64,000 bases of DNA from DAOMFB01 sp963801475. GTDB lineage: Bacteria > Acidobacteriota > Thermoanaerobaculia > UBA5066. The notes beneath the pieces were generated by a model. That model saw nothing but the letters and a program-made list of their open reading frames with translations. It was not told the origin of the DNA and ran no database searches. Location: NCBI GenBank assembly GCA_963801475.1, contig CAWDEX010000001.1, positions 1,674,001-1,738,000 on the forward strand, written 5' to 3'. The translations under genes and the position numbers were made by a program. Below, one piece after another: positions 7,131-15,808 of this stretch; within the stretch, counting starts at the first letter, position 1, and each line of letters begins with the position of its first letter.

Positions 7131-8287
7131 GCGCGCCGCTGAAACTCCTCGTGTCGGCCGGCGAAGTCTCCGGGGACCAGCACGCCGCGGCCCTCCTCGA
7201 GGCGCTGGACCGACGCGTCGACGGGCTGTCGGCGCTCGGCCTCGCGGGAGACGGCTGCGCCGCGCGCGGAATGAAGCTCCTGGCGCACCAGAAAGACCTC
7301 GCCGTCGTCGGGCTCGTCGAGGCGGTCGGGAAGATCCGGCTGGCCCGTAGGCTGATTCGCGACCTCGTGGACGCGGCCCGCCGCGAGCGCGTCGACGGAG
7401 CGGTCCTGGTCGACGCGCCGGACTTCAACCTGCCGCTCGCGCGACGGCTCCACGGCGCCGGGATCCCCGTCGTGTTCTACGTCTCGCCGCAGGTCTGGGC
7501 GTGGCGGCCGGGACGCGCGGCGTCGATCGCACGGATCGGACGGCGCGTCCTGGTTCTCTTTGACTTCGAGAAGGAGTGGTACGACCGGCGCGGCCTCGGC
7601 GCGACGGTGGAGTGGGTGGGGCATCCGCTGGTGGACCAGGCGGAGGCGGAACTGGCCGGCGCGGCCCCGACCCGGCCCGCGCGACGGCGGATCGTCCTGA
7701 TGCCGGGATCGCGCGACGGAGAGGTCCGCCGACTCCTGCCGGCAATGGCCCACGCCGTCGCAATGCTCGCGAAGAGCCACCCGGAGGCGGACGTGGTCCT
7801 CGTTCGCGCCGACTCCGTCACCGGAACCCTCCTGCGCGAAGCTTCCGGAGGCGTGATCGACGGCTGGACGGTCGTCGCGGGGCCCCATCTCGCCCTTCTC
7901 GCCGCTGCGGACGTCCTTCTCGTGGCGTCCGGGACGGCCACGGTCGAGGGGCTCCTCGCCGGCGTTCCCATGGTCGTCGTCTACCGGGTCCACCCGATCA
8001 CCTATGCTCTCGCGCGTCTCCTCGTGAAGGTGAAGCACGCCGCGATGGCCAACATCGTTTCGGACGACGGCTCGGGCAGCCGCGCCGTCCCCGAGCTGAT
8101 CCAGAAGGACGTGACGCCGGAACGGATCGCGGCCGAGGCAGCCGGCTTCCTCGACGACCCGGGGAAGGCCGCGGCGGCGCGCCGGCGCCTCGCCGAGGGG
8201 CGCGCGCGGCTCGGACCGCCGGGGGCCGCGGACCGTGCGGCCGGGGCGCTCCTCGCCGCCCTCGGTCGGACGGGGGAGGCCCCGTGA
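7127..8287 (+). CDS. lpxB: Lipid-A-disaccharide synthase
   Basis: LpxB (386 aa, glycosyltransferase family 19) joins UDP-2,3-diacylglucosamine to lipid X, making the lipid A disaccharide at the inner membrane. Family features seen: LLVSAGEVSGDQHAAALLEAL at the N-terminus, DAPDFNLPLA, FYVSPQVWAWRPGR, LFDFEKEWY and VEWVGHPLVD, then the donor-site segment LMPGSRDGEVRRLLP. A later LVASGTATVEGLL motif is also typical. The ATG is in an ATGA overlap and the stop forms GTGA with msbA. Presence of lpxB is direct evidence of an LPS-type outer membrane. Confidence 0.96.
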   Translation: MSAPLKLLVSAGEVSGDQHAAALLEALDRRVDGLSALGLAGDGCAARGMKLLAHQKDLAVVGLVEAVGKIRLARRLIRDLVDAARRERVDGAVLVDAPDFNLPLARRLHGAGIPVVFYVSPQVWAWRPGRAASIARIGRRVLVLFDFEKEWYDRRGLGATVEWVGHPLVDQAEAELAGAAPTRPARRRIVLMPGSRDGEVRRLLPAMAHAVAMLAKSHPEADVVLVRADSVTGTLLREASGGVIDGWTVVAGPHLALLAAADVLLVASGTATVEGLLAGVPMVVVYRVHPITYALARLLVKVKHAAMANIVSDDGSGSRAVPELIQKDVTPERIAAEAAGFLDDPGKAAAARRRLAEGRARLGPPGAADRAAGALLAALGRTGEAP

Positions 8288-10218
8288 CGGACGACCGGGG
8301 CCGCGCCTCGCGCGACGTCCGCCGCCTCGTCGTCCTCTTCCGGCCGCACCGGCGGCAGGCGGCTTTCGCGCTCCTCGCCATGCTCGGCGTCGCCCTCTTC
8401 ACCGCTTTCGTCGCCTATCTCTTCCAGCCGCTCTTCGACGAGGTCCTGAGCCCCGAGGCGCGGATCGCGATCACGAAGCAGGCGGAAGGGACCGGCTTCG
8501 CGGCGGCGGCGCCCGTGAAGTCGCTGACGGGGTCCCGGGACCTCCGGGCGAAGATGCCGCTCATCCGCTGGCTCGACGGGAAGCTCGACGCCCTGTTCCG
8601 CGCCGCCGGCATCACGCGGGAATCCCGCGGGGCCGCCATCCTCCTGACGATCTTCCTGGCCTTTCTCGCGAAGAACGTCTGCTCCTACTTCGCCCTGGCC
8701 CACTTCAACACCGTCGGACTCGCCTTCGTCAGGGATCTCCGCGCGACGCTCTACGACCGTCTCCTGGGGCAGTCGACGTCGTTCTTCGCCCGGAACCCGT
8801 CCGGCGACCTGATCTCCCGCGCGACCGGCGACGTGGACCGGATCCAGTCCCTCTTCGGGACGGACCTGGCCGACCTCGCGCAGTCCCTCGCGACCCTCTC
8901 CAGCCTCGTCGTCCTCGTCGTCTCGCTCTCGCCCGAGCTGACGCTCGTCGCCCTCCTCATCGCGCCGGCGATCGTGGTCCCGGTCGTGGTCATCGCCAAC
9001 CGGCTCCGGAAGATCTCGAAAGCAGGCCGCGAAAGGATGGGGGACCTCACGGGCGTCCTTTCCGAGACGATCCGCGGCCAGCGCGTCGTGCAGGCCTACG
9101 GGGCCGAACGTTACGAAGCCGGACGCTTCGGCGAGGTCAACGAACGGACCTACCGGCTGGCGCGACGCGCCGCCCGGATCATGGCGTTCTCCTCGCCGCT
9201 CGTGGAGACCGCCTCGGTTCTGGCGTTTCTTCTCCTGCTCGCCTACGCGGGAAGCCGGATCGCGGCCGACAAGATGACCTTGGGGACGTTCATCTCGTTC
9301 GGCGTCGGGCTCGTGATGATGTACCAGCCGTTCAAGAGGGCGACGCGGATCAACCTGGCGCTCCAGACGGCGCTCGCGTCGGCCCGGCGCCTCTTCGAGG
9401 TCCTCGACGCCCCGGTGGACGTGGTCGACGGGCCGGACGCCCGACCTCTCGCCCCCTTCGCGCGGGAGATCCGCCTCGCGGACGTTTCCTTCGCCTACCC
9501 CGGAAACGCTCCGGTTCTCCACGGCATCGACCTCGTGGTGCCGCGAGGCTCGGTGACGGCCCTCGTGGGACCCTCCGGGTCCGGCAAGACGACGCTCGTC
9601 AACCTCGTGCCGCGCTTCATGGACGTCACGGCCGGCGCGGTGTCCGTGGACGGCGTGGACGTCCGCCGGGCGACGCTGGCGTCACTCCGCGCGCAGATCG
9701 GGCTCGTGACGCAGGACGTCATCCTCTTCGACGACACCGTGCGGCACAACGTGGCCTACGGACGGAACGACGTACCGGAAGGGCGGATCCTCGCCGCCCT
9801 CAACGCGGCGAACGCCCGCGATTTCGTCGAGGCGCTGCCGCAGGGACTCGACACCCGGGTCGGCGAGTCCGGCGCGCGCCTCTCGGGCGGCCAGCGCCAG
9901 CGGCTCGCCATCGCCCGCGCGCTCCTGAAGGACCCTCCGATCCTGATCCTCGACGAGGCCACGTCCTCTCTCGACACCGAGAGCGAGCGAGCCGTCCAGC
10001 AGGCCCTGGAGCGGCTCATGGCGGGTCGGACCGTTGTCGTCATCGCCCACCGCCTCTCGACCGTCCGAAGGGCTGACCAGCTCGTCGTCCTCTCGGACGG
10101 ACGGATCGTCGAGCGCGGGACGCATGCCGAGCTCCTCGGGGCCGCCGGGTTGTATCGTCGGCTCCACGACCTCCAGCTCTTCGAGCCGGAGTCGAAGGAG
10201 GAGGTTCCGGCCTCATGA
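8284..10218 (+). CDS. msbA: ABC transporter, MsbA-type lipid flippase (fused TM and ATPase domains)
   Basis: A half-transporter of 644 aa. An N-terminal exporter domain with about six membrane segments covers residues 20-330, and an ATPase domain covers roughly 390-640. Walker A GPSGSGKTTL lies near 429, the signature LSGGQRQRLAIARAL near 533 and Walker B ILILDEATSSLD near 553. An insertion of about 60 residues between the first two membrane segments is longer than in E. coli MsbA. Coupling to lpxB by GTGA points to lipid A-core flipping across the inner membrane, though related exporters carry other lipids or peptides. It overlaps yicC by ATGA. Confidence 0.9.
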   Translation: MTDDRGRASRDVRRLVVLFRPHRRQAAFALLAMLGVALFTAFVAYLFQPLFDEVLSPEARIAITKQAEGTGFAAAAPVKSLTGSRDLRAKMPLIRWLDGKLDALFRAAGITRESRGAAILLTIFLAFLAKNVCSYFALAHFNTVGLAFVRDLRATLYDRLLGQSTSFFARNPSGDLISRATGDVDRIQSLFGTDLADLAQSLATLSSLVVLVVSLSPELTLVALLIAPAIVVPVVVIANRLRKISKAGRERMGDLTGVLSETIRGQRVVQAYGAERYEAGRFGEVNERTYRLARRAARIMAFSSPLVETASVLAFLLLLAYAGSRIAADKMTLGTFISFGVGLVMMYQPFKRATRINLALQTALASARRLFEVLDAPVDVVDGPDARPLAPFAREIRLADVSFAYPGNAPVLHGIDLVVPRGSVTALVGPSGSGKTTLVNLVPRFMDVTAGAVSVDGVDVRRATLASLRAQIGLVTQDVILFDDTVRHNVAYGRNDVPEGRILAALNAANARDFVEALPQGLDTRVGESGARLSGGQRQRLAIARALLKDPPILILDEATSSLDTESERAVQQALERLMAGRTVVVIAHRLSTVRRADQLVVLSDGRIVERGTHAELLGAAGLYRRLHDLQLFEPESKEEVPAS

Positions 10219-11087
10219 AGTCGATGACCGGATTCGGGCGCGCCTCGGCGACGCTTCCCGACGGGACCGAAGCCACGGTGCTCGTGCGCGGCGTGAACCA
10301 CCGGTTTCTCGACGTGACGGTGAAGCTCCGCGACGAGCTCGCCCCGGCGGAGGCGCTCCTCCGGAAATCGGTGGGCTCGATCGCCCAGCGCGGACACATC
10401 GACGTTCTCGTTCGTACCGTCCGTCCGGCCGGCCGGACGGCCTCCTTCGACGAGGCGTCCGCGGCCCGTTACGCCGCCGCGTGGCGGGAGGCCGCCGCCC
10501 GGACGGGGCTTCCGACGGACCTCGCCGCGCGCGACCTTCTCGGCCTGCCGGGCGTCGTGCGCGGGGAAGAGGCGCCGGAGCCGGACGAGGCGGTCCTCCA
10601 GGCCCTCGGCGCGGTGGCCGCCGAAGCTCTCGCCGCCTTCGACGCGACGCGGTGCCGCGAGGGAGAGGCCCTGGCGGTGGCCCTCGGGGCGATCCTCCAG
10701 CGGCTCGAGAAGGCCGTCGACCGGCTGGACGAAGCCCGGCAGGGGCTGACCGAGCGGATCCTGGCCACGCTCTCGGAACGGATCCGGAAGCTCGCCGCGA
10801 CCGTCCCGCTCGACGAGGCACGGCTGGCGCAGGAGGCCGCTCTCCTGGCCGACCGGGCCGACATCTCGGAGGAAGTGGACCGGCTCAAGACCCACCTTGC
10901 CGAGGTTCACCGCCTCCTCGCTGCCGCCGGCCCCGTGGGAAAGCGTCTCGACCACCTGACCCAGGAGCTGCACCGGGAGGTGAACACGGCCGGCGCGAAG
11001 GTGCGCGATGCCGGAGCGACCCGGCTCGTTCTCGATCTCAAGTCGGACCTCGAAGCCTTCAAGGAACAGGTCCAGAACGTCGAATGA
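10215..11087 (+). CDS. yicC: YicC/YloC-family endoribonuclease
   Basis: This 290-aa protein begins with the hallmark MKSMTGFGRA. It contains RGVNHRFLDVTVKLRDEL and the C-terminal DUF1732 helix pair (KRLDHLTQELHREVNTAGAK, then LVLDLKSDLEAFKEQVQNVE). YicC proteins are RNases acting on small RNAs and structured RNA, and are often encoded just before gmk, as here. The start is in an ATGA overlap with msbA. There is a 10-bp gap to gmk. Length is normal for the family. Confidence 0.93.
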   Translation: MKSMTGFGRASATLPDGTEATVLVRGVNHRFLDVTVKLRDELAPAEALLRKSVGSIAQRGHIDVLVRTVRPAGRTASFDEASAARYAAAWREAAARTGLPTDLAARDLLGLPGVVRGEEAPEPDEAVLQALGAVAAEALAAFDATRCREGEALAVALGAILQRLEKAVDRLDEARQGLTERILATLSERIRKLAATVPLDEARLAQEAALLADRADISEEVDRLKTHLAEVHRLLAAAGPVGKRLDHLTQELHREVNTAGAKVRDAGATRLVLDLKSDLEAFKEQVQNVE

Positions 11088-11097
11088 AGGGCGCCGG

Positions 11098-11727
11098 ATG
11101 AAGAGCCGCGGAGATCTGTTCATCGTCTCGTCGGCCTCCGGGGCGGGAAAGACCACGTTGATCCGGGGCGTCCTCTCGGACCCGCGGCTCCGACCCGGCT
11201 CGCTCCACTTCTCGGTGTCGCACACGACGAGATCTCCACGCGCCGGCGAGGCGGACGGCCGCGAATATCACTTCGTGACCGAGGCCGCCTTCCGGGGTCT
11301 CGTCGACGAGGACGGATTCCTCGAATGGGCGACCGTTCACGGCCACTTTTACGGAACGTCCCGGAAAGAGGTCGAGCCGCGCCTCGAGGCCGGAGTGGAC
11401 GTGCTCCTCGACATCGACGTCCAGGGCGCCCGGCAGGTGCGGTCGCGGATCCCGGACGTCGTGAAGATCTTCGTCTTCCCTCCGTCGCGGGCGGTGCTGG
11501 AGGCTCGCCTGAGAGCCCGCGCCTCGGACGCCGCCGAGGACGTGGAGAGGCGCCTTCTCGCAGCCGCGGGGGAGATGTCCGAGTTCGGCGAGTACGACTA
11601 TGCGATAATCAACGAGGAGCTCGGGTCCGCGGTGGACGAGCTTCGCTCGATCATCGTGGCCCGCCGTGCGGGACGGAACCGCCGGCGCGAGCGCCTTGAA
11701 GCCATCCTGAAGACGTTCAACGTTTGA
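11098..11727 (+). CDS. gmk: Guanylate kinase
   Basis: GMP kinase (209 aa) makes GDP from GMP and ATP. A P-loop SSASGAGKTTL lies at residues 11-21. The GMP-binding SVSHTTRSPRAGEADGREYH segment and the lid with VDVLLDIDVQGARQV are clear. I chose ATG 11098, with GAAGGG 7 bp upstream in the tail of yicC; longer in-frame extensions overlap yicC. The order yicC-gmk-rpoZ is a conserved cluster. Confidence 0.96.
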   Translation: MKSRGDLFIVSSASGAGKTTLIRGVLSDPRLRPGSLHFSVSHTTRSPRAGEADGREYHFVTEAAFRGLVDEDGFLEWATVHGHFYGTSRKEVEPRLEAGVDVLLDIDVQGARQVRSRIPDVVKIFVFPPSRAVLEARLRARASDAAEDVERRLLAAAGEMSEFGEYDYAIINEELGSAVDELRSIIVARRAGRNRRRERLEAILKTFNV

Positions 11728-11749
11728 CCCGCCACGGGGAGACCAGCGC

Positions 11750-11983
11750 ATGACCGAAATTCCGGCGATCGAATCGAAGTTCCGACTCGTTCACATTGCG
11801 GCCCGGCGCGCCGAGCAGCTCATGATGGGGGCGCGGCCGAAGATGGAGACGAAGCACGCGAAGGTGACCCGCGTCGCGCTCTCCGAGGTGGACCAGAACC
11901 TCATCCGCTGGCAGCTGGCCCCTGCGGAACCGGCCCCGGCGGACATCCCGCTGGCCGATCCGCTCCCGACCGAGAGCGCCTGA
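11750..11983 (+). CDS. rpoZ: RNA polymerase omega subunit
   Basis: The omega subunit (77 aa) helps fold and assemble beta-prime. The first half, with KFRLVHIAARRAEQLMMGA and the following basic segment, matches the conserved RpoZ helix that contacts beta-prime. The C-terminal third is a Pro/Ala-rich tail. ATG 11750 has GGGGAG about 9 bp upstream. Position directly after gmk is the usual one. Its stop codon is embedded in a CTGA that may start the next gene. Confidence 0.9.
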   Translation: MTEIPAIESKFRLVHIAARRAEQLMMGARPKMETKHAKVTRVALSEVDQNLIRWQLAPAEPAPADIPLADPLPTESA

Positions 11984-12714
11984 CGAAACGCCCCCGCCCC
12001 TCCCGCGACGCGCTGGGCGAGGCGCTGGCGTATTACCGCGACCTCGGCGTGGGGGAAATCTTCCTCGAGCGCCCGGAGACGGCGACGGGGATCGAGTCCG
12101 CTCCCGTCCGGCAGCCCGTCGCCGATCGCGCGGCCGCGCTTCGTTCCGTCGCGAACGAGGTGGCCCAGTGCCGCCGCTGCGCCCTCTGCGAAACGCGGAC
12201 CCAGACCGTCTTTTCCGACGGCTCGCCGGAAGCGCGGGTCCTCTTCGTCGGGGAAGCTCCCGGCGCCGACGAGGACGCGCAGGGCGTCCCGTTCGTCGGG
12301 CGCGCCGGCCAGCTCCTGACGCGGATGATCGAAGACGGGATGGGAATCCCGCGGAAGGACGTCTACATCTGCAACGTCCTGAAGTGCCGCCCGCCCGACA
12401 ACCGGAACCCGGAGCCGGCCGAGATCGCGGCCTGCCGAAGGTACCTCGAGACCCAGATCGACACCCTGCGCCCGGAAGTGATCGTGGCGCTCGGCAAGTT
12501 CGCCGCCCAGTTCCTCCTCGAGACGGAAGAGGGAATCATGCGGCTGCGTGGAACGTGGGGGAGCTACCGGGGCATCCCGGTCATGCCGACGTTTCATCCT
12601 TCGTTCCTCCTCCGCCAGCCCGACAGAAAGCGCGAAGCGTGGGAGGATCTCCTGAAGGTCCTCGGCCGGCTCGGCCTTCCCGCCCCGGCTCGGAAGGGGG
12701 GCCTGACGCGATGA
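11980..12714 (+). CDS. Uracil-DNA glycosylase, family 4 (iron-sulfur)
   Basis: This enzyme removes uracil from DNA to begin base-excision repair. The catalytic core shows the cluster cysteines CRRCALC, the active-site GEAPGADEDAQGVPFVGRAG, CNVLKCRPPDNRNPEPAEI, and the C-terminal HPSFLLRQPD loop: a complete family-4 set. The first conventional start is GTG 12049. The frame is open upstream to CTG 11980, and the added stretch ALAYYRDLGVGEIF looks like the N-terminal helix common in this family. I therefore prefer CTG 11980, which overlaps the rpoZ stop as CTGA. The start remains uncertain; the function does not. Confidence 0.88.
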   Translation: MTKRPRPSRDALGEALAYYRDLGVGEIFLERPETATGIESAPVRQPVADRAAALRSVANEVAQCRRCALCETRTQTVFSDGSPEARVLFVGEAPGADEDAQGVPFVGRAGQLLTRMIEDGMGIPRKDVYICNVLKCRPPDNRNPEPAEIAACRRYLETQIDTLRPEVIVALGKFAAQFLLETEEGIMRLRGTWGSYRGIPVMPTFHPSFLLRQPDRKREAWEDLLKVLGRLGLPAPARKGGLTR

Positions 12715-13358
12715 AGAACCTCGGACGCCTTCTCCTGGCCTTTCTCCTCCCGCTGGCGGTGGCGGGGCTCGTCTTTTTCGGCCCCGCCGCGACCCGGACG
12801 CATTCCGACAGGGCGCGCACCGCCGAGCCGCCGCCCCGGCCCGTCGTCGATCCCTCGGGCCGGACGGCCGGCGAAAGCCGGGCCGTCGCCGAGGCCCTCG
12901 ACGCGTGGACGAAAGGCAACGCAGGGCCGGCCCTGCGCGTCGCCGAAGACGACGACGCGGCTCCGTCGCCGGAGCGGGGGGATCTCGCGGACCTGTACGC
13001 GACGTACCACCCGTTCTTCGTCCGCGGCGACCTGAACGGCGACGGCCGGGTCGACTTCGCGCAGGCGTTCGTCGAGACGGGAGCCGGCGGGTGGTTCCAC
13101 GTGGCGGTCTTCTTCGGGAAACCGGACGGCGGCTTCGAGGCCCCGGTCTGGGTCGAGCGGGCGGTGTCCCTCGCCGCCGGAGACCTGTCCATCGACAGGA
13201 CGCTCCTGATCGTGGTGCCGGACCTCGGCCTCGACGAGGCCCGCCGCTGGAGATGGGACGGCATCGAGCGGCGCTTCGTGGACGCCGACGCGGATGAGGT
13301 TCCCCGGTACGACGCCGAGGACGCCACGCCCGACGACAAGCCCCGCGTCCGGACGTGA
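12711..13358 (+). CDS. Membrane-anchored or secreted protein with a calcium-loop-like motif, unknown function
   Basis: I do not recognise this 215-aa protein. A hydrophobic N-terminal segment (about residues 5-26) should be a signal anchor. A Pro-rich, charged linker follows, then a globular part containing DLNGDGRVDF near residue 103, which resembles a dockerin, EF-hand or FG-GAP calcium loop. Aromatic strands follow (WFHVAVFFGKPDGGF) and an acidic tail. It starts in an ATGA overlap with the uracil-DNA glycosylase and lies 1 bp ahead of priA, so it is co-expressed with repair and replication genes although it looks extracytoplasmic. Confidence 0.65.
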   Translation: MKNLGRLLLAFLLPLAVAGLVFFGPAATRTHSDRARTAEPPPRPVVDPSGRTAGESRAVAEALDAWTKGNAGPALRVAEDDDAAPSPERGDLADLYATYHPFFVRGDLNGDGRVDFAQAFVETGAGGWFHVAVFFGKPDGGFEAPVWVERAVSLAAGDLSIDRTLLIVVPDLGLDEARRWRWDGIERRFVDADADEVPRYDAEDATPDDKPRVRT

Positions 13359-13359
13359 C

Positions 13360-15771
13360 GTGTCGCCGGGCCGTGTCGCCCTCCTCGTGCCGGGCGGGTT
13401 TCCCGGTCTTCCCACCTACCGGCTGCCAGGCGGAATTCCGGATCCGCCGATCGGCGCGCGCGTGGCGGCGCCGTTCGGATCCCGGCTCCTGACCGGCGTC
13501 GTCGCCTCGCTCGACCCGCCGCCGCCGCCTGAAGGGACGGAGGAGCGGGAGATCGTCGCGACGCTCGACGAGTCGCCTTTTCTTCCCGAACCGCTGGTTC
13601 GGGTCCTCGTGCGGGCGGCGAACTACTACGTCGCTCCCCCCGGCGACCTCCTCCGGGCCGCCGTTCCCGGGCGTCTTCTCGACGCCGGCGAGGCCGTCTA
13701 CGCTCCCGGCTTCGCGGCCGTCGGTTTCACCTCGGAGGATCCGCGCGACGGGGAGGTCCTGCGCGAGATCCTGGCCGTCGGCGAGGCCCGTCTCGACGAG
13801 CTGGCGACGCGCCTCGGCCGCACCGGCCTCGCGGGAGCCCTCCGGCGTCTCGCGATCGCCGGCGCGGTCCGGATCCGGAGCGAGCGGCCGGGCCGGGCCA
13901 AAGCTCCGGTCGAGAAGGTGTGGATGGCGCGGCCGGGATCCGGAGACGCCGGCCCGCCGACCCGTCGGCCGAAGCGGAGCGCCGCCCACGCGGTCCTCGT
14001 CGCCCTGGGCCGGCCCGCGGGAGCGGCGGAGCTGCGGACCGCCGGGATCTCGTCGGCGGTCCTCGCCGCGCTCGTCCGGGACGGGCTCGCCACCGTCCTC
14101 GAGCAGGAGAAGAGGGTGGACCTCCGGAGACACGTCGGTCCCGGCGGGAGCGACCGCAGCGTGATCCCGACGCCGGCGCAGCGGGACGCCATCGCGGCGA
14201 TTGCCGGCGCCGTCGCCTCGGAGTCGGAGAGCTCCTTCCTCCTCGACGGCGTGACGGGGAGCGGCAAGACGGAGGTCTACCTCGCCGCGCTGGAAGCCGT
14301 GCGGGCCCGCGGCAAGCAGGGGATTCTCCTCGTCCCGGAGATCGCGCTCGCGCCCGCCCTCGTCCGGCGCCTGCTCCTGCGCTTCGGAGAGCGCGTCTCG
14401 CTCCTCCACAGCGGCCTGTCGGACGGCGAGCGTGCCGCAGAATGGGAGCGGACACGGCGAGGCGAGGTGGACGCCGTCGTCGGGCCGCGATCGGCCGTCT
14501 TCGCGCCGCTTCCGCGGCTCGGCCTGATCGTCGTGGACGAGTGCCATGAGACCTCTTACAAGCAGGCCGAAGCGCCGCGCTACGACGCCCGCGACGTGGC
14601 GCGCTCCCGCGCCCGGGAGGAGGGGGCCACGCTGGTCCTCGGCTCCGCGACACCGTCGGTGGAGCAGGAACATGCCGCGCGGGAGGGGCGGCTCCCGCGC
14701 CTCGTCCTTCCGGCGCGGACCGGCGCGCACGGCGTCGCGGCGGTCGAGGTCGTGGACGTGCGGAAGGAGCGGCCGCAGGAAGGCGACCACGGGCGCCTCC
14801 TCTTCGCCGCGCGGACCGTCGAGATCCTGAAAGACTGCTTCTCGCGGGGCGAGCAGGCCATCCTCCTCCTCAATCGGCGCGGTTTCTCGCCGAGCCTCCT
14901 CTGCCGCGCCTGCGGCGAGGATTTCCGGTGCGACCGCTGCTCCGTCGCGCGGACGTACCACCGGCGCCCGGAGCGGCTCCTCTGCCACTACTGCGGCGAC
15001 AGCATCCGTCCCCCCGCGCGCTGCCCGGCCTGCGGCTCCGACGTCCTCATGCCCGTCGGCTTCGGGACCGAGAGGCTCGCGGAGCGTTTCGAGGAGGCCT
15101 TTCCGGGGATTCCCTATGCGGTGCTGGACCGCGACGCCGCGGCCCGTCGCGGAGGAGCGGCGGGCGTTCTTCTCGACTTCGAGGCCGGCCGGGCCCGGGC
15201 GCTCCTCGGGACGCAGATGGTGGCCAAAGGGCACGATTTCCCGAACGCGACCGCCCTGGCCGTTCTCGACGCGGACGCCCTGCTCTCGTTCCCCGACTTC
15301 CGGGCGGCCGAGCGGACGTTCCAGCTCGTCACCCAGGCGGCCGGGCGCGTGGGGCGGGGCGATCGGCCGGGCCGGGTGGTGGTCCAGACCGCCCGCCCCG
15401 ACCACGAGGCCATTCGCGCCGCCGCCCTCCAGGATCACGTCGCGTTCGCCGAGGCCGAGCTGCGTTTCCGCCTTGCCTTCCGCTATCCCCCTTTCGCGCA
15501 CCTTCTCCTCGCCCTGTTCGCCGACAAGGACCGGGCGAAGGCCGAAGCGGCTGCCCGCGCGGCCGCCTCGGCGCTGGCGGCGTCGGCCGTGTCCGCCCGC
15601 GTCCGTCTGCTGGGTCCGGCGCCGGCGCCTCTCGAGCGGCTGAAGGGGGCGTGGCGGTTCCACCTCCTCGTGAAGGCGGACCGGCGCGAAGGAATCGCGG
15701 AGGCCGGGGAGCTCCTGGCCCGGCTCCCCGGGGCCCCGCGCCTCGACGTCGATCCGCAGAACCTCCTCTGA
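13360..15771 (+). CDS. priA: Primosomal protein N' (replication restart helicase)
   Basis: PriA (803 aa) binds stalled forks and reloads the replicative helicase. An N-terminal DNA-binding domain spans about residues 1-190. Helicase motifs follow: Walker A GVTGSGKTEVYL near 297 and the DEAH-type box VVDECHE near 391. A zinc module with eight cysteines lies at about 517-560 (CRACGEDFRCDRCS, CHYCGD, CPACGS). Motif segments GTQMVAKGHDFP and QAAGRVGRGDRPG are also present. GTG 13360 begins 1 bp after the preceding stop and gives a normal family N-terminus. The box reads DECHE in place of the common DEEHE. Confidence 0.95.
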   Translation: MSPGRVALLVPGGFPGLPTYRLPGGIPDPPIGARVAAPFGSRLLTGVVASLDPPPPPEGTEEREIVATLDESPFLPEPLVRVLVRAANYYVAPPGDLLRAAVPGRLLDAGEAVYAPGFAAVGFTSEDPRDGEVLREILAVGEARLDELATRLGRTGLAGALRRLAIAGAVRIRSERPGRAKAPVEKVWMARPGSGDAGPPTRRPKRSAAHAVLVALGRPAGAAELRTAGISSAVLAALVRDGLATVLEQEKRVDLRRHVGPGGSDRSVIPTPAQRDAIAAIAGAVASESESSFLLDGVTGSGKTEVYLAALEAVRARGKQGILLVPEIALAPALVRRLLLRFGERVSLLHSGLSDGERAAEWERTRRGEVDAVVGPRSAVFAPLPRLGLIVVDECHETSYKQAEAPRYDARDVARSRAREEGATLVLGSATPSVEQEHAAREGRLPRLVLPARTGAHGVAAVEVVDVRKERPQEGDHGRLLFAARTVEILKDCFSRGEQAILLLNRRGFSPSLLCRACGEDFRCDRCSVARTYHRRPERLLCHYCGDSIRPPARCPACGSDVLMPVGFGTERLAERFEEAFPGIPYAVLDRDAAARRGGAAGVLLDFEAGRARALLGTQMVAKGHDFPNATALAVLDADALLSFPDFRAAERTFQLVTQAAGRVGRGDRPGRVVVQTARPDHEAIRAAALQDHVAFAEAELRFRLAFRYPPFAHLLLALFADKDRAKAEAAARAAASALAASAVSARVRLLGPAPAPLERLKGAWRFHLLVKADRREGIAEAGELLARLPGAPRLDVDPQNLL

Positions 15772-15796
15772 CGGGAATCACCAGGCGCCCCTCTGC

Positions 15797-15802
15797 TACA
15801 GT
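15797..15802 (+). promoter_or_regulatory. Putative -10 box TACAGT placing transcription start at the accA ATG
   Basis: TACAGT ends 6 bp before ATG 15809, in the 37-bp gap after priA. No Shine-Dalgarno sequence is present. The spacing implies a leaderless accA mRNA. No good -35 hexamer is visible. Confidence 0.4.
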
Positions 15803-15808
15803 GAGACG

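Noticed and set aside
11791..15663. Minus-strand open frame of 1290 codons
   Set aside because: Antisense to rpoZ, the glycosylase and priA. Compositionally biased, no domain, no start signal.
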